Of a stretch of 64,000 nucleotides of DNA, positions 48,357-57,150 are shown one piece after another. The position numbers were made by a program, and so were the translations under genes. Numbering within the stretch: the stretch's first letter is position 1; each line of letters begins with the position of its first letter. Where the stretch lies: contig NZ_MRDE01000068.1 in assembly GCF_001968835.1 (NCBI RefSeq), forward strand, positions 62,001 through 126,000, read 5' to 3'. This DNA is from Tersicoccus phoenicis (lineage in GTDB: Bacteria; Actinomycetota; Actinomycetes; Actinomycetales; Micrococcaceae). The notes under the pieces are model-generated. The model was not told where the DNA came from. It searched no databases and saw only the letters and a program-made list of their open reading frames with translations.

Positions 48357-48392
48357 TTGGCTTTCAGGTCACGACCCGGTTACGGTCGTGAC
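48357..48392 (+). promoter_or_regulatory. Probable promoter with 9-bp inverted repeat upstream of Rpf-like gene
   Basis: TTGGCT (48357-48362), 18-bp spacer, TACGGT (48381-48386). The inverted repeat GTCACGACC (48368-48376) / GGTCGTGAC (48384-48392) covers the -10 box. GTCAC-type half-sites recall the MtrA response regulator, which controls rpf genes in mycobacteria, but this is inference. A ydaO-type (c-di-AMP) riboswitch is not evident in the 181-bp leader. Confidence 0.4.
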
Positions 48393-48498
48393 GAGGGACC
48401 GGCCCCCGCGGCGGGTCGGTCGACGTCCCGGTGCCGGGTCCGCGCCGTCTCCGTGGATATCCGGTGGGGGATCATCAGGAATTCGGGGGCTGACCATC

Positions 48499-49731
48499 GT
48501 GACCATCCGCCTGCACCGTCGTCGGGGGGTACCTCGCCGGACGAATCGCCGGCTCATCGGCGTTCTCCTCGGTGCCGTTCTCGTCGGCCTGCTCGCGGCC
48601 GTCGGCGCGATCGGTCTGGCCGTGGCCGCACCCGCTCGTGCCGTCACGATCACGGTCGACGACGGCACCGGCGCGCCGAGCAGCACCGCCGTCCGCACCG
48701 GCGCCAGCCGGGTGAGCGAGGTGCTGGCGCGGGCGGGGGTCACCGTGCGGGCCGGTGATCTGGTCGAGCCGGCGCAGGACCGGTCGGTGGGCAGTGACGA
48801 CGCCATCCGGATCACCCGGGCGATGCGGCTGGACCTGGTCATCGACGGCCGGCCCCGGCAGATCACGACGCTCCTGCGCACGGTGGGACAGTTGCTCGAA
48901 TTCCTCGACCTGCCGGACGGCTCGCGCGCCGTCGTCCCCGACGACCGCGAACTGCGGACCGCACCCCGACCGCTGGCCATCGCGACCCCGAAGCGCATCA
49001 CCATCGCGGCCGACGGCCGGACCCGGACCGTGCGCACCGCCGCCCCCACGATCCGGCAGGCCGTGACCGAACAGGGCATCCGGCTCGGGCCTCGCGATCA
49101 GATCGCCCCCGACGGCACCCGGGTGCCGACCGTTGACCTGCGGATCACCGTGACCCGGATCGGCAGCGGCCCGGCGGTGGAGCAGCGGGAGCAGATCCCG
49201 TTCGGCACCGAGGTGCGACAGGACCCCACCCGGTTCGCCGGCGAGACGACCGTGCTGCGCGAAGGCCGGCCCGGGGAGATCGTGCGCATCTACCGCACGC
49301 GAACGGTGAACGGTGAACCGCGGGACCGCATGCTCGTGGGCAGCCGCACCGTGCGCGAGCCCGTCTCCCGCATCGTCTCCGTCGGCACGTTGGACCGACC
49401 CGGTCGGCCGGCACCGGCGCGGCCCGGCCTCGGCGGTCTCGGGCCGCTGCGACCCGCTCCCACCGCACCGGCCCCGCCGGCTCCCGGGCAGACCGAACAG
49501 TACTCCCTCCCGCGGCAGCCCGTCCCCGGCCAACCACGGCCGACGAGTCCGTCACCGACCAGCCCACCGACCAGCCCACCGACGAGCCCGCCGCCGGCTC
49601 CGAAGCCTACGAGCCGGCCGACGAGCCCGCCACCCACGAGCCGGCCGACGAGCCCGCCGCCGGGCCGGGACACCGGTGCGACGTCGCGCGGCGACATCGA
49701 GGGGACGGAGGCCGCGGCGTCGCTACGATGA
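48499..49731 (+). CDS. RpfB-like protein: DUF348 x3 and G5, no lysozyme-like domain
   Basis: 410 residues from a GTG. Membrane anchor at about 19-44, then three DUF348 repeats (about 48-85, 110-138, 166-196), one G5 domain (213-297), and a Pro/Thr/Ser tail of over 100 residues ([12 protein letters not shown]-type). RpfB of mycobacteria at this exact locus (between tatD and rsmA) ends in a catalytic transglycosylase-like domain that cleaves peptidoglycan; here no such domain (no WDxxA...GGLQ region) follows the G5, and only 4 nt separate the stop from rsmA. It may be a cell-wall binding or scaffold protein. Confidence 0.85.
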   Translation: MTIRLHRRRGVPRRTNRRLIGVLLGAVLVGLLAAVGAIGLAVAAPARAVTITVDDGTGAPSSTAVRTGASRVSEVLARAGVTVRAGDLVEPAQDRSVGSDDAIRITRAMRLDLVIDGRPRQITTLLRTVGQLLEFLDLPDGSRAVVPDDRELRTAPRPLAIATPKRITIAADGRTRTVRTAAPTIRQAVTEQGIRLGPRDQIAPDGTRVPTVDLRITVTRIGSGPAVEQREQIPFGTEVRQDPTRFAGETTVLREGRPGEIVRIYRTRTVNGEPRDRMLVGSRTVREPVSRIVSVGTLDRPGRPAPARPGLGGLGPLRPAPTAPAPPAPGQTEQYSLPRQPVPGQPRPTSPSPTSPPTSPPTSPPPAPKPTSRPTSPPPTSRPTSPPPGRDTGATSRGDIEGTEAAASLR

Positions 49732-49735
49732 CAGC

Positions 49736-50617
49736 ATGACCGCTGATCTCCCGGTGCCCGCGGCCGGCTCCACCGCGGGTCTTCTGGGAGCGGGACAGAT
49801 CCGTCGGCTCGCCCAGCGGGCCGGGGTGCAGCCCACCAAGACGCTCGGCCAGAACTTCGTCATCGACCCCAACACGATCCGCCGGATCGTCTCCGCCGCC
49901 GAGGTCTCCGCCGCGGAGACCGTGCTGGAGGTTGGCCCCGGGCTCGGATCGCTCACCCTCGGGCTGCTCGACGCCGCGGCCGCGGTGGTCGCCGTCGAGA
50001 TCGACCCCGTTCTGGCCGGGCAACTGCCTGACACCGTGCGCCGTCACCGTCCCGACCGGGTGTCTGCCCTGTCCGTGGTGACTGCCGACGCCGCCACCGT
50101 CACCGACCTGCCGGGCGACCCCACCGCGCTCGTCGCCAATCTGCCCTACAACGTCGCCGTGCCCGTGCTGCTGCACCTGCTGGCGACCGTCCCCACGATC
50201 GAGCACGGCCTCGTCATGGTCCAGGAGGAGGTCGCGGACCGGCTCGCCGCCGGCCCGGGCAGCCGCACCTACGGGGTGCCGTCGGTCAAGGCCGCCTGGT
50301 ACGCGGACGTGCGCCGGGCCGGCACCGTGGGGGCGAACGTGTTCTGGCCCGCGCCGCGGATCAACTCCGGTCTGGTGTCCTTCGTCCGGCAGGGGCCGCC
50401 GGTCACCACGGCGGATCGAGGCGACGTGTTCGCCGTCGTCGACGCCGCCTTCGCCCAACGGCGCAAGACCCTGCGCGCCGCGCTCGCGGGGTGGGCCGGC
50501 TCACCCGCGGCCGCCGAGCGGGTGCTGCGCGCCGCCGGGATCGACCCCGCCGCCCGCGGCGAGACCCTCGACATCGGCGCGTTCGCCCGGCTCGCCCAGC
50601 ACCGGACCGACCCCTGA
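49736..50617 (+). CDS. rsmA: 16S rRNA dimethyladenosine transferase
   Basis: 293 residues. [18 protein letters not shown] motif [12 protein letters not shown], acidic AVEIDP and catalytic NLPYNVAVP are intact. RsmA/KsgA dimethylates A1518 and A1519 of 16S rRNA. Starts 4 nt after the Rpf-like gene and ends 2 nt before ispE, so part of one operon. Confidence 0.97.
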   Translation: MTADLPVPAAGSTAGLLGAGQIRRLAQRAGVQPTKTLGQNFVIDPNTIRRIVSAAEVSAAETVLEVGPGLGSLTLGLLDAAAAVVAVEIDPVLAGQLPDTVRRHRPDRVSALSVVTADAATVTDLPGDPTALVANLPYNVAVPVLLHLLATVPTIEHGLVMVQEEVADRLAAGPGSRTYGVPSVKAAWYADVRRAGTVGANVFWPAPRINSGLVSFVRQGPPVTTADRGDVFAVVDAAFAQRRKTLRAALAGWAGSPAAAERVLRAAGIDPAARGETLDIGAFARLAQHRTDP

Positions 50618-50619
50618 CC

Positions 50620-51618
50620 ATGCCCACGACCAGCGGCTCGGTCACGGTCAGCGCACCGGGCAAGATCAACGTCTGCTTCCTCGTCGGCCCGCTGCTGCCG
50701 TCCGGCTACCACCGGGTCGCCAGCGTCTACCAGGCGGTGTCCCTGCTCGAGCACGTCACCGCCACCGCGACCGACGAGCCGGGGATCGGGCTGACCGTCG
50801 AGTTCACCCCGGGCAGCGTCCTCGCCGTCCAGGCCCGCCGGCAGTTGGACAGCGGAGTCGACCTGCTCGCCGCGATCCCGCGGGACGCCACCAACCTCGC
50901 CGCCCGCGCCGCCGCCCTCGTGCTCGCCGCCTCCGACTGGGACGGTGGCGTCCGGCTGCACCTGAGCAAGGCGGTGCCCGTGGCCGGCGGCATGGGCGGT
51001 GGCTCCGCCGACGCGGCCGCGGCGCTCGTCGCCTGCGACGCGCTGCTCGGCACCGCGCTGGGCACCCGGGCGCTCGCCCGGCTCGGTGAACAGCTCGGCG
51101 CCGACGTCCCGTTCGCGCTGCTCGGTGGCGTCGCCGTGGGCCTGGGCACCGGCACCGAACTGACCTCGGCCCTCGCCCCGGTGCCGTTCCACTGGGTGCT
51201 GCTCACCGCCGGCTTCGGCATCTCCACCCCGCGCACCTACGCCGCCCTCGACGAGCACCGGCAGGCCGTCGCCGGCGGCCCGGGACCCGAACACATCCCC
51301 GTCCCCGCCCCACCGGCCGAGGTGCTGCACGCGCTGCGCGCCGGGGACCCGCACCGCCTGGCCGCGGTGCTGCGCAACGACCTGCAGGAACCCGCCCTCA
51401 CCCTCGCCCCCCGGCTGCGGCCGGTGCTCGCCGAGGGCCTGGCCGCCGGGGCGCTCGCCGGCATCGTCTCCGGGTCCGGGCCGACCCTCGCACTGCTGTG
51501 CGCCGACGAGGACGACGCCGACGCCGTCGCGACCAGCCTGGGTCACCGGGGCCTGGACGCGGTCCCGGTGACCGGTCCGGTGGCCGGCGCCCAGATCCTC
51601 TCCCGCGCCGGCACCTGA
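50620..51618 (+). CDS. ispE: 4-diphosphocytidyl-2-C-methyl-D-erythritol kinase
   Basis: 332 residues. GHMP kinase: APGKINVCFLVGPLLPSGYH at the start, ATP loop PVAGGMGGGSADAAAAL (about 118-134), GSGPTLALLC near the end. Phosphorylates CDP-ME in the MEP pathway of isoprenoids; polyprenyl phosphate made from it carries sugars for Pmt and envelope enzymes. Confidence 0.96.
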   Translation: MPTTSGSVTVSAPGKINVCFLVGPLLPSGYHRVASVYQAVSLLEHVTATATDEPGIGLTVEFTPGSVLAVQARRQLDSGVDLLAAIPRDATNLAARAAALVLAASDWDGGVRLHLSKAVPVAGGMGGGSADAAAALVACDALLGTALGTRALARLGEQLGADVPFALLGGVAVGLGTGTELTSALAPVPFHWVLLTAGFGISTPRTYAALDEHRQAVAGGPGPEHIPVPAPPAEVLHALRAGDPHRLAAVLRNDLQEPALTLAPRLRPVLAEGLAAGALAGIVSGSGPTLALLCADEDDADAVATSLGHRGLDAVPVTGPVAGAQILSRAGT

Positions 51619-51669
51619 GCGCGGGCCCGGTCTCGGGAGCGACCCTCCCTCGCCTACCCTGAAAGGGAT

Positions 51670-53466
51670 ATGGCGCATCTGCTGGGGGCCGAGGCCCTTC
51701 ACCTCGAGTACCCGACCCGGGTCGTCTTCGACTCCGTCACGCTCGGCGTCGAGGAGGGCGACCGGATCGGCATCGTCGGCCGCAACGGCGACGGCAAGTC
51801 GTCCCTGCTCGGCATGCTCGCCCGCCGACTGGAACCCGACGGCGGACGCGTGACGGTCCGGGGCGGCACCACGATCGGCGTGCTGGCCCAGGCCGACACG
51901 CTCGACGACGACGAGACGATCGGCCACGCCGTGGTCGGCGACACCCCCGAGCACGAATGGGCCGGCGACGCGCGCACCCGCGACGTCATCGGTGGGCTGC
52001 TGGGCGACCTGCCGTGGGACGCCCGGCTCGGCACCCTCTCCGGCGGTCAGCGCCGGCGTGTCTCCCTCGCCCGGCTGCTGCGCGGGGACCACGACATCCT
52101 CGCCCTGGACGAACCCACCAACCACCTCGACATGGAGGCCATCACCTGGCTGGCCGGGCACCTGAAGCGGCGGTGGGCGGCCAACGCCGGCGGTCTGCTC
52201 GTCGTCACCCACGACCGGTGGTTCCTCGACGAGGTGTGCACCCGCACCTGGGAGGTGCACGACCGGATCGTCGAGCCCTTCGAGGGCGGCTACGCGGCGT
52301 ACATCTTGCAGCGCGTCGAACGGGACCGGCAGGCGGCGGCCACCGAGGCGCGACGGCAGAACCTGGCGCGCAAGGAGCTGGCCTGGCTGCGGCGGGGCGC
52401 CCCCGCCCGCACCGCCAAACCGAAGTTCCGGATCGACGCGGCCAACGCGCTGATCGCCGACGTCCCCGAGATCCGCAACCGGGTCGACCTGCAGTCCCTC
52501 GCCGTCTCCCGGCTCGGCAAGGACGTCGTCGACGTCCTCGACGTCTCGGTCGCGTACGACGAGCGGGAAGTGCTGCACCGGGTCGAGTGGCGGCTCGCAC
52601 CGGGGGAACGGACCGGGATCCTCGGGGTCAACGGCGCCGGCAAGTCGACGCTGCTGGGCCTGATCGACGGCGCGGTGCAGCCGACCACCGGCCGGGTCAA
52701 ACGCGGCAAGACGGTCAAGGTCGCCACCCTCACCCAGCGGCTCGACGAACTCGAGGAGCACCTGGCCGATCCGGTGCGGGTCGTCATCGGCCGGTTGCGT
52801 GCCACGTACACGCTCGGCTCCGGCTCGAAGGCCCAGGACCTGACCCCGGGGCAACTGCTGGAACGGCTCGGCTTCGCCTCCGCCCAGCTCTCCACCCCGG
52901 TCAAGGACCTCTCCGGCGGGCAGAAGCGGCGGCTGCAGCTGCTGCTCGTCCTGCTCGATCAACCCAACGTGCTGATCCTGGACGAACCGACCAACGACCT
53001 GGACACCGACATGCTCGCCGCGATGGAGGACCTGCTCGACTCCTGGCCCGGCACGCTGATCGTGGTCAGCCACGACCGGTACTTCCTCGAACGGGTCACC
53101 GACCAGCAGTACGCCATCCTGGACCGCCGGCTGCGGCACCTGCCCGGCGGGGTGGACGAGTACCTGCGGCTGCGGACCGCACAGGACGCCCGGCCCGACG
53201 TCGCACCGTCGACGGGCGAGTCCGGACCCCGTGCGCCGGGTCTGTCGGGTGCCGACGAACGCGCGGCCCGCAAGGAGCTCGGGGCGACGCAACGCAGGCT
53301 CGAGCGCATCGCCGAGCGCGTGACCGGGATCCACGCGCGGATGGCCGCACACGACCAGAGTGACTTCGCCGGCCTGGCCCGGCTCCAGGACGAGCTCCGA
53401 GCCGCCGAGGCGGAGACCGCCGGGTTGGAGGAACGCTGGTTGGAGCTCTCCGAACAGCTCGAGTGA
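51670..53466 (+). CDS. ABC-F family ATP-binding protein
   Basis: 598 residues, two ABC ATPase domains and no membrane segment. Domain 1: Walker A GRNGDGKSS, signature LSGGQRRRVSLARLL, Walker B LALDEPTNHLDME. Domain 2: GVNGAGKST, LSGGQKRRLQLLL, LILDEPTNDLDT. Interdomain linker near residues 225-270 and a C-terminal coiled coil (about 530-598). ABC-F proteins act on the ribosome; the locus position follows ispE as in mycobacteria. Uup-like architecture. Confidence 0.93.
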   Translation: MAHLLGAEALHLEYPTRVVFDSVTLGVEEGDRIGIVGRNGDGKSSLLGMLARRLEPDGGRVTVRGGTTIGVLAQADTLDDDETIGHAVVGDTPEHEWAGDARTRDVIGGLLGDLPWDARLGTLSGGQRRRVSLARLLRGDHDILALDEPTNHLDMEAITWLAGHLKRRWAANAGGLLVVTHDRWFLDEVCTRTWEVHDRIVEPFEGGYAAYILQRVERDRQAAATEARRQNLARKELAWLRRGAPARTAKPKFRIDAANALIADVPEIRNRVDLQSLAVSRLGKDVVDVLDVSVAYDEREVLHRVEWRLAPGERTGILGVNGAGKSTLLGLIDGAVQPTTGRVKRGKTVKVATLTQRLDELEEHLADPVRVVIGRLRATYTLGSGSKAQDLTPGQLLERLGFASAQLSTPVKDLSGGQKRRLQLLLVLLDQPNVLILDEPTNDLDTDMLAAMEDLLDSWPGTLIVVSHDRYFLERVTDQQYAILDRRLRHLPGGVDEYLRLRTAQDARPDVAPSTGESGPRAPGLSGADERAARKELGATQRRLERIAERVTGIHARMAAHDQSDFAGLARLQDELRAAEAETAGLEERWLELSEQLE

Positions 53467-53502
53467 CACATCGACGGGATCTCCACGGGTAAAGGCCCGA
53501 TA

Positions 53503-53525
53503 TATAGTCAGTGGATGCTGACTAT
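53503..53525 (+). promoter_or_regulatory. Leaderless promoter and operator of CmtR-like regulator
   Basis: The -10 box TATAGT (53503-53508) lies 6 nt before the ATG. Inverted arms ATAGTCAG (53504-53511) and CTGACTAT (53518-53525) flank a 6-nt centre that contains the start codon (53515). Repressor binding would cover -10, start site and first codons at once. Confidence 0.75.
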
Positions 53526-53874
53526 TGCTTCGCGGATGGACGCGATGAACCGGCTGGGGCGGGCGATGGCCGATCCCACCCGGTCGAAGGTGCTCCTCAG
53601 CCTGCTGGACGGCCCGGGGTACCCGGCGAGACTCGCGCGCGAACTGGAACTGACCCGCACGAACGTGTCGAACCATCTGGCCTGCCTGCGGTGCTGCGGC
53701 ATCGTGGTCGCCGAACCCGAGGGCCGGCAGACGCGATACGAGATCGCCGACCCGCACATCGCGGCAGCCTTGACCGCCCTGGTCGAGGTCACGCTCGCGG
53801 TGGACGAGAGCACGCCCTGCACGGACCCGGCGTGCTCGGTACCGGGGTGCTGCGGCACGGAGGTCTCGCGGTGA
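53515..53874 (+). CDS. cmtR: ArsR/SmtB family metal sensor, CmtR-like
   Basis: 119 residues, leaderless. Winged helix with recognition helix LTRTNVSNHLACLRCCG. Cysteines 57, 61 and 102 sit exactly where M. tuberculosis CmtR binds Cd(II)/Pb(II) (C57, C61, C102), and the tail adds C107, C112 and C113. It is expected to repress itself and the following ATPase until Cd/Pb binds. Its TGA overlaps the GTG of that gene. Confidence 0.9.
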   Translation: MLTIASRMDAMNRLGRAMADPTRSKVLLSLLDGPGYPARLARELELTRTNVSNHLACLRCCGIVVAEPEGRQTRYEIADPHIAAALTALVEVTLAVDESTPCTDPACSVPGCCGTEVSR

Positions 53875-55991
53875 GCGGGGACTGCTGCGGGCCGGAAGAG
53901 CCCCGCTGGACGGTACCGCCGGCCCCGAGCCGGCGCGTCGGCGCCGCCCGGCCGGCGGACGACGCCTGTTGCGGGCCGGTCGAGGCCGCGCCGGTGGTGT
54001 TCGACGACGGTGACGCGTGCTGCGGTCCCGGTGCGCCCACCGCTGCCGGTGGCGTGACGGAGGCCCGGCCGGCGTGGTGGCGTGACGTCGCGCTGCTGCC
54101 CTCCGCCGTCTCCGGGGTCTTCCTCGCCGTGGGCTACGTCCTGGACTGGACCGGGCCCGGCGTCGCCGCGGTGGCGGCACAGGGGATCGCACTGTTGGCG
54201 GGCGGGTGGACCTTCGCACCGGGGGCCGTGCGCCGCCTGCTGCGCGGCCGGCTGGGTGTCGGCCTGTTGATGACGATCGCCGCGGTCGGGGCGGTGCTGC
54301 TCGGCCGCGTCGGTGAGGCCGCGACCCTGGCTTTCCTGTTCTCCCTCGCGGAATCGCTCGAGGACCGGGCGATGGACCGGGCGAAGGAGGGCCTGCGGGC
54401 GCTCCTCTCACTGATCCCCGAGACGGCCCGCCTGTCCCGGACCGGCGGGGACGTCACCGTGCCCGTCCCCGACATCCGGGCCGGTGACGTGCTGGTGATC
54501 GGGGCCGGCGAGCGGATCGCGACCGACGGACAGGTGGTCCGGGGACGTTCGAGCATCGACACGTCCGCGGTCACGGGTGAGTCGATCCCGGTCGAGATCG
54601 AACCCGGTGCCGCGGTGCCCGCCGGGGCGGTGAACGGGCCCGGCACGTTGCGGGTGCGGGCCACGGCGGACGGCCGGGACAACTCGTTGACGCAGATCGT
54701 CGCACTGGTCGAGCAGGCCCACGCCCGCAAGGGCGAACGCGCCAGGCTCGCCGACCGGATCGCCCGACCGCTGGTACCGGCCGTGCTGATCGTCGCTACG
54801 CTCGTGGCCGTTTTCGGAGTGGTGATCGGGGACCCGGGGACGTGGGTCGAACGTGCCCTGGTCGTGCTGGTGGCGGCCTCGCCGTGTGCGCTGGCCATCG
54901 CCGTACCGGTCACCGTCATCAGCGCCATCGGGTCCGCCTCCAGATTCGGGGTGGTGATCAAGTCCGGTGCCGCGTTCGAGCAGTTCGGCACCATCCGGAC
55001 CGTCGCCTTCGACAAGACGGGCACCCTCACCCGCGGTCGTCCCCAGGTCAGCGAGGTCCGTCCCGCGGCGGGCTTCACCGCCGACGACGTCCTGAGCTGG
55101 GGAGCGGCGGTGGAGGCGACGAGCAGCCACCCCCTGGCCTCGGCGGTCACCGCCGCCGCCCCCGGCGCCCCTGCAGCCGGGGACGTGCGGGAGGACGCGG
55201 GCCGTGGCGTCACCGGCCGGGTCGGCAGCCGCACCGTCCGCATCGGCAGCCCCCGCTGGATCGACCCCGCCGCCCTGCGCCCGGACGCGGAGGAGTTGAC
55301 CGCGGCCGGGATGACCGTTCTGGTCGTGCAGACGGACGGGCAGCTCGCGGGGCTGATCGGGGTGCGCGACGAACTGCGTCCCGAAGCCGCGCAGACCGTA
55401 CGGATGCTGCACGCTCAGGGCATCGACACGGTGATGCTCACCGGCGACAACGCCCGTACGGCCCACGCCCTGGCCACCCGGGCCGGCATCAGCGACGTCC
55501 GCGCCGAACAACTCCCCGGTGACAAGGCCGCAGCCATCGCCGAACTGGCGGGGTTCCGACCGAGCGCGATGGTCGGTGACGGCATCAACGACGCCCCGGC
55601 CCTCGCGACCGCGACCGTGGGCATCGCGATGGGCGCGACCGGGTCGGCGGCCGCGATCGAGTCCGCCGACATCGCCTTCACCGGCCATGACCTGCGCCTC
55701 ATCCCCGCCGCTCTCGCTCACGCCCGCCGCGGCCGGCGGATCATGACGGTCAACATCGGCCTCGCCCTGGCGATCATCATCGGCCTGTTCCCGCTCGCCC
55801 TGTTCGGCGTGCTCGGCCTGGCCGGCGTGGTCCTGGTGCACGAGATCGCCGAGGTCGTCGTCATCGGCAACGGCATCCGTGCAGCCCGCCGACCGGCCAC
55901 GCTGCGGACCGGCACCGATCGGTCTCCCGCACGGTCGTGGGAGACTGTGCCCATGACCGCTGCGTCCCGGCCGGAGAAGCTGCACCGATGA
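53871..55991 (+). CDS. cadA: P1B-type Cd/Zn/Pb-translocating ATPase
   Basis: 706 residues from a GTG overlapping the regulator stop (GTGA). The N-terminus has no HMA domain; instead three CCGP motifs occur (cysteine pairs at 5-6, 33-34 and 50-51). Membrane region with SPCALA (Cys near 338), phosphorylation site DKTGTLT (near 381), SSHPLA, GDGINDAPALA and HEIAEVVVIGNGIR at the end. SPC plus C-terminal Lys-free DKTGT context fits Zn/Cd/Pb exporters. Confidence 0.92.
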   Translation: MSGDCCGPEEPRWTVPPAPSRRVGAARPADDACCGPVEAAPVVFDDGDACCGPGAPTAAGGVTEARPAWWRDVALLPSAVSGVFLAVGYVLDWTGPGVAAVAAQGIALLAGGWTFAPGAVRRLLRGRLGVGLLMTIAAVGAVLLGRVGEAATLAFLFSLAESLEDRAMDRAKEGLRALLSLIPETARLSRTGGDVTVPVPDIRAGDVLVIGAGERIATDGQVVRGRSSIDTSAVTGESIPVEIEPGAAVPAGAVNGPGTLRVRATADGRDNSLTQIVALVEQAHARKGERARLADRIARPLVPAVLIVATLVAVFGVVIGDPGTWVERALVVLVAASPCALAIAVPVTVISAIGSASRFGVVIKSGAAFEQFGTIRTVAFDKTGTLTRGRPQVSEVRPAAGFTADDVLSWGAAVEATSSHPLASAVTAAAPGAPAAGDVREDAGRGVTGRVGSRTVRIGSPRWIDPAALRPDAEELTAAGMTVLVVQTDGQLAGLIGVRDELRPEAAQTVRMLHAQGIDTVMLTGDNARTAHALATRAGISDVRAEQLPGDKAAAIAELAGFRPSAMVGDGINDAPALATATVGIAMGATGSAAAIESADIAFTGHDLRLIPAALAHARRGRRIMTVNIGLALAIIIGLFPLALFGVLGLAGVVLVHEIAEVVVIGNGIRAARRPATLRTGTDRSPARSWETVPMTAASRPEKLHR

Positions 55992-56018
55992 CCAGGCTGT
56001 GCCGATGAGGAGGGCGCT

Positions 56019-56966
56019 GTGCCGATGAGGAAGCGGGGGCCCCGCATCGGACCGGACGCACCCGATCCCGGTGCTCTGCTGGACGGGGCGTCCAGCCTGG
56101 ATGACGTGATCGTCGGGTGCCGCGAGCAGGGCGTCACCGTCATCGGCCTGGCGGCCGGCCCGGGGCAGGCCCTCGGCATCCACCTCGGAGCTCGTGTACG
56201 GGACGAGTACCGGCGCCGGATCCGCGAGGCCGGGCTGCGCCTGATCACGGTCACCGCGCCGACGGATCTGCTCGCCGAGCGCCCGGACGAGGGCGTGGCC
56301 GCGGACATCGCCGACTACCTCGACCTGGCCGCCGACGTCGGAGCCGAGTCGCTGACCCTCACGTTGACCCATGCCCAGACGATCCCCCGGGGAGCGGGTG
56401 AACCCGGTGATGAGCGGGCCGTCAGGCGGCTGCGCGCGCTCGCCGACCACGCCGCCGCGCTCGACGTCGCCGCCGTCCTGCAGAACGCGCCCGCGGTCCC
56501 CGGCATCGCGCAGGTGATCGACCTGATCGATCTCCTGCACCGGCGGCTCGGCCAGCCGAACGAGGAACGATCACCCGCACCGGCCGCCGCCCCGCCGGCC
56601 GGTCACGACCGGGTCGCCGGGGATCCGGCCGCCGGCGGTGCGGACGGCCGGGAGCGAACCGGTTCGCTCCGCCACCCCCGCAGCGGCCAGCCCCGCGACG
56701 GCGACCCCGGCACCGGTGACCCGGGCCGGCCGGTCGTGATCGGCGCCGCCTGGGACGTGGCGATGAGCACCGCGGCGGGCGAGAACCTCGCGACCGGGTG
56801 GGCACGCGCCCGGGGCCTGTTGCTGCGGTCCCACGGCCACGTGGTCGTGCCGGACGCGGCGACCGCCCACGCGCTGCATCGCGCGGTGCCCGCCAGCGCC
56901 CCGGTGCCCGTCCTCGTGACCGAGCACACCCGCACGGCGGCCCGAGCGGCCGATCGAACCGGCTGA
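56019..56966 (+). CDS. TIM-barrel-like (AP endonuclease 2 / sugar isomerase family) protein
   Basis: 315 residues from a GTG (in-frame ATG two codons on). SLDDVIVGCREQGVTVIGLAAGPGQALG, RIREAGLRLITVTAPTD, YLDLAADVGAESLTLTL and LADHAAALDVAAVLQNAP read as successive beta-alpha units of the xylose-isomerase-like barrel. A disordered insertion (about 178-235) splits the barrel, and the usual metal-binding Glu/His set is not obvious. Function unknown; the fold assignment is moderately sure. Confidence 0.55.
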   Translation: MPMRKRGPRIGPDAPDPGALLDGASSLDDVIVGCREQGVTVIGLAAGPGQALGIHLGARVRDEYRRRIREAGLRLITVTAPTDLLAERPDEGVAADIADYLDLAADVGAESLTLTLTHAQTIPRGAGEPGDERAVRRLRALADHAAALDVAAVLQNAPAVPGIAQVIDLIDLLHRRLGQPNEERSPAPAAAPPAGHDRVAGDPAAGGADGRERTGSLRHPRSGQPRDGDPGTGDPGRPVVIGAAWDVAMSTAAGENLATGWARARGLLLRSHGHVVVPDAATAHALHRAVPASAPVPVLVTEHTRTAARAADRTG

Positions 56967-57043
56967 TCGGCACGCCGATTCAGCACGGTCGCGAGCCGCG
57001 CCCTACACTGTGGAGGGCGCCCGGAACCGCAGAACCGGGTGGA

Positions 57044-57115
57044 TCCGCCCTGGTGTAATGGCAGCACCCCGGCCTTTGGAGCCGTGGAGTCTAGGTTCGA
57101 GTCCTAGGGGCGGAA
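57044..57115 (+). tRNA. tRNA-Gln (anticodon TTG)
   Basis: Complete cloverleaf: acceptor TCCGCCC/GGGCGGA, D arm GTGT...GCAC, anticodon stem CCGGC/GCCGT with loop CTTTGGA (anticodon TTG), T arm CTAGG TTCGAGT CCTAG, discriminator A; no encoded CCA. The outermost anticodon-stem pair is a C-U mismatch. A TACACT box at 57004-57009 is the likely promoter. Upstream of glmU as in mycobacteria (glnU). Confidence 0.95.
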
Positions 57116-57150
57116 CGGCCCGAACCCCCGACGCGAGGAGAACGAATCCC

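Noticed and set aside
48318-48498. Possible ydaO (c-di-AMP) riboswitch before the Rpf-like gene
   Set aside because: The conserved motifs of that riboswitch are not seen; only a promoter with an inverted repeat is evident.
50269-54411. 1380-residue minus-strand ORF opposite ispE, ABC-F, cmtR and cadA
   Set aside because: Low-complexity composition and fully covered by four well-supported plus-strand genes.
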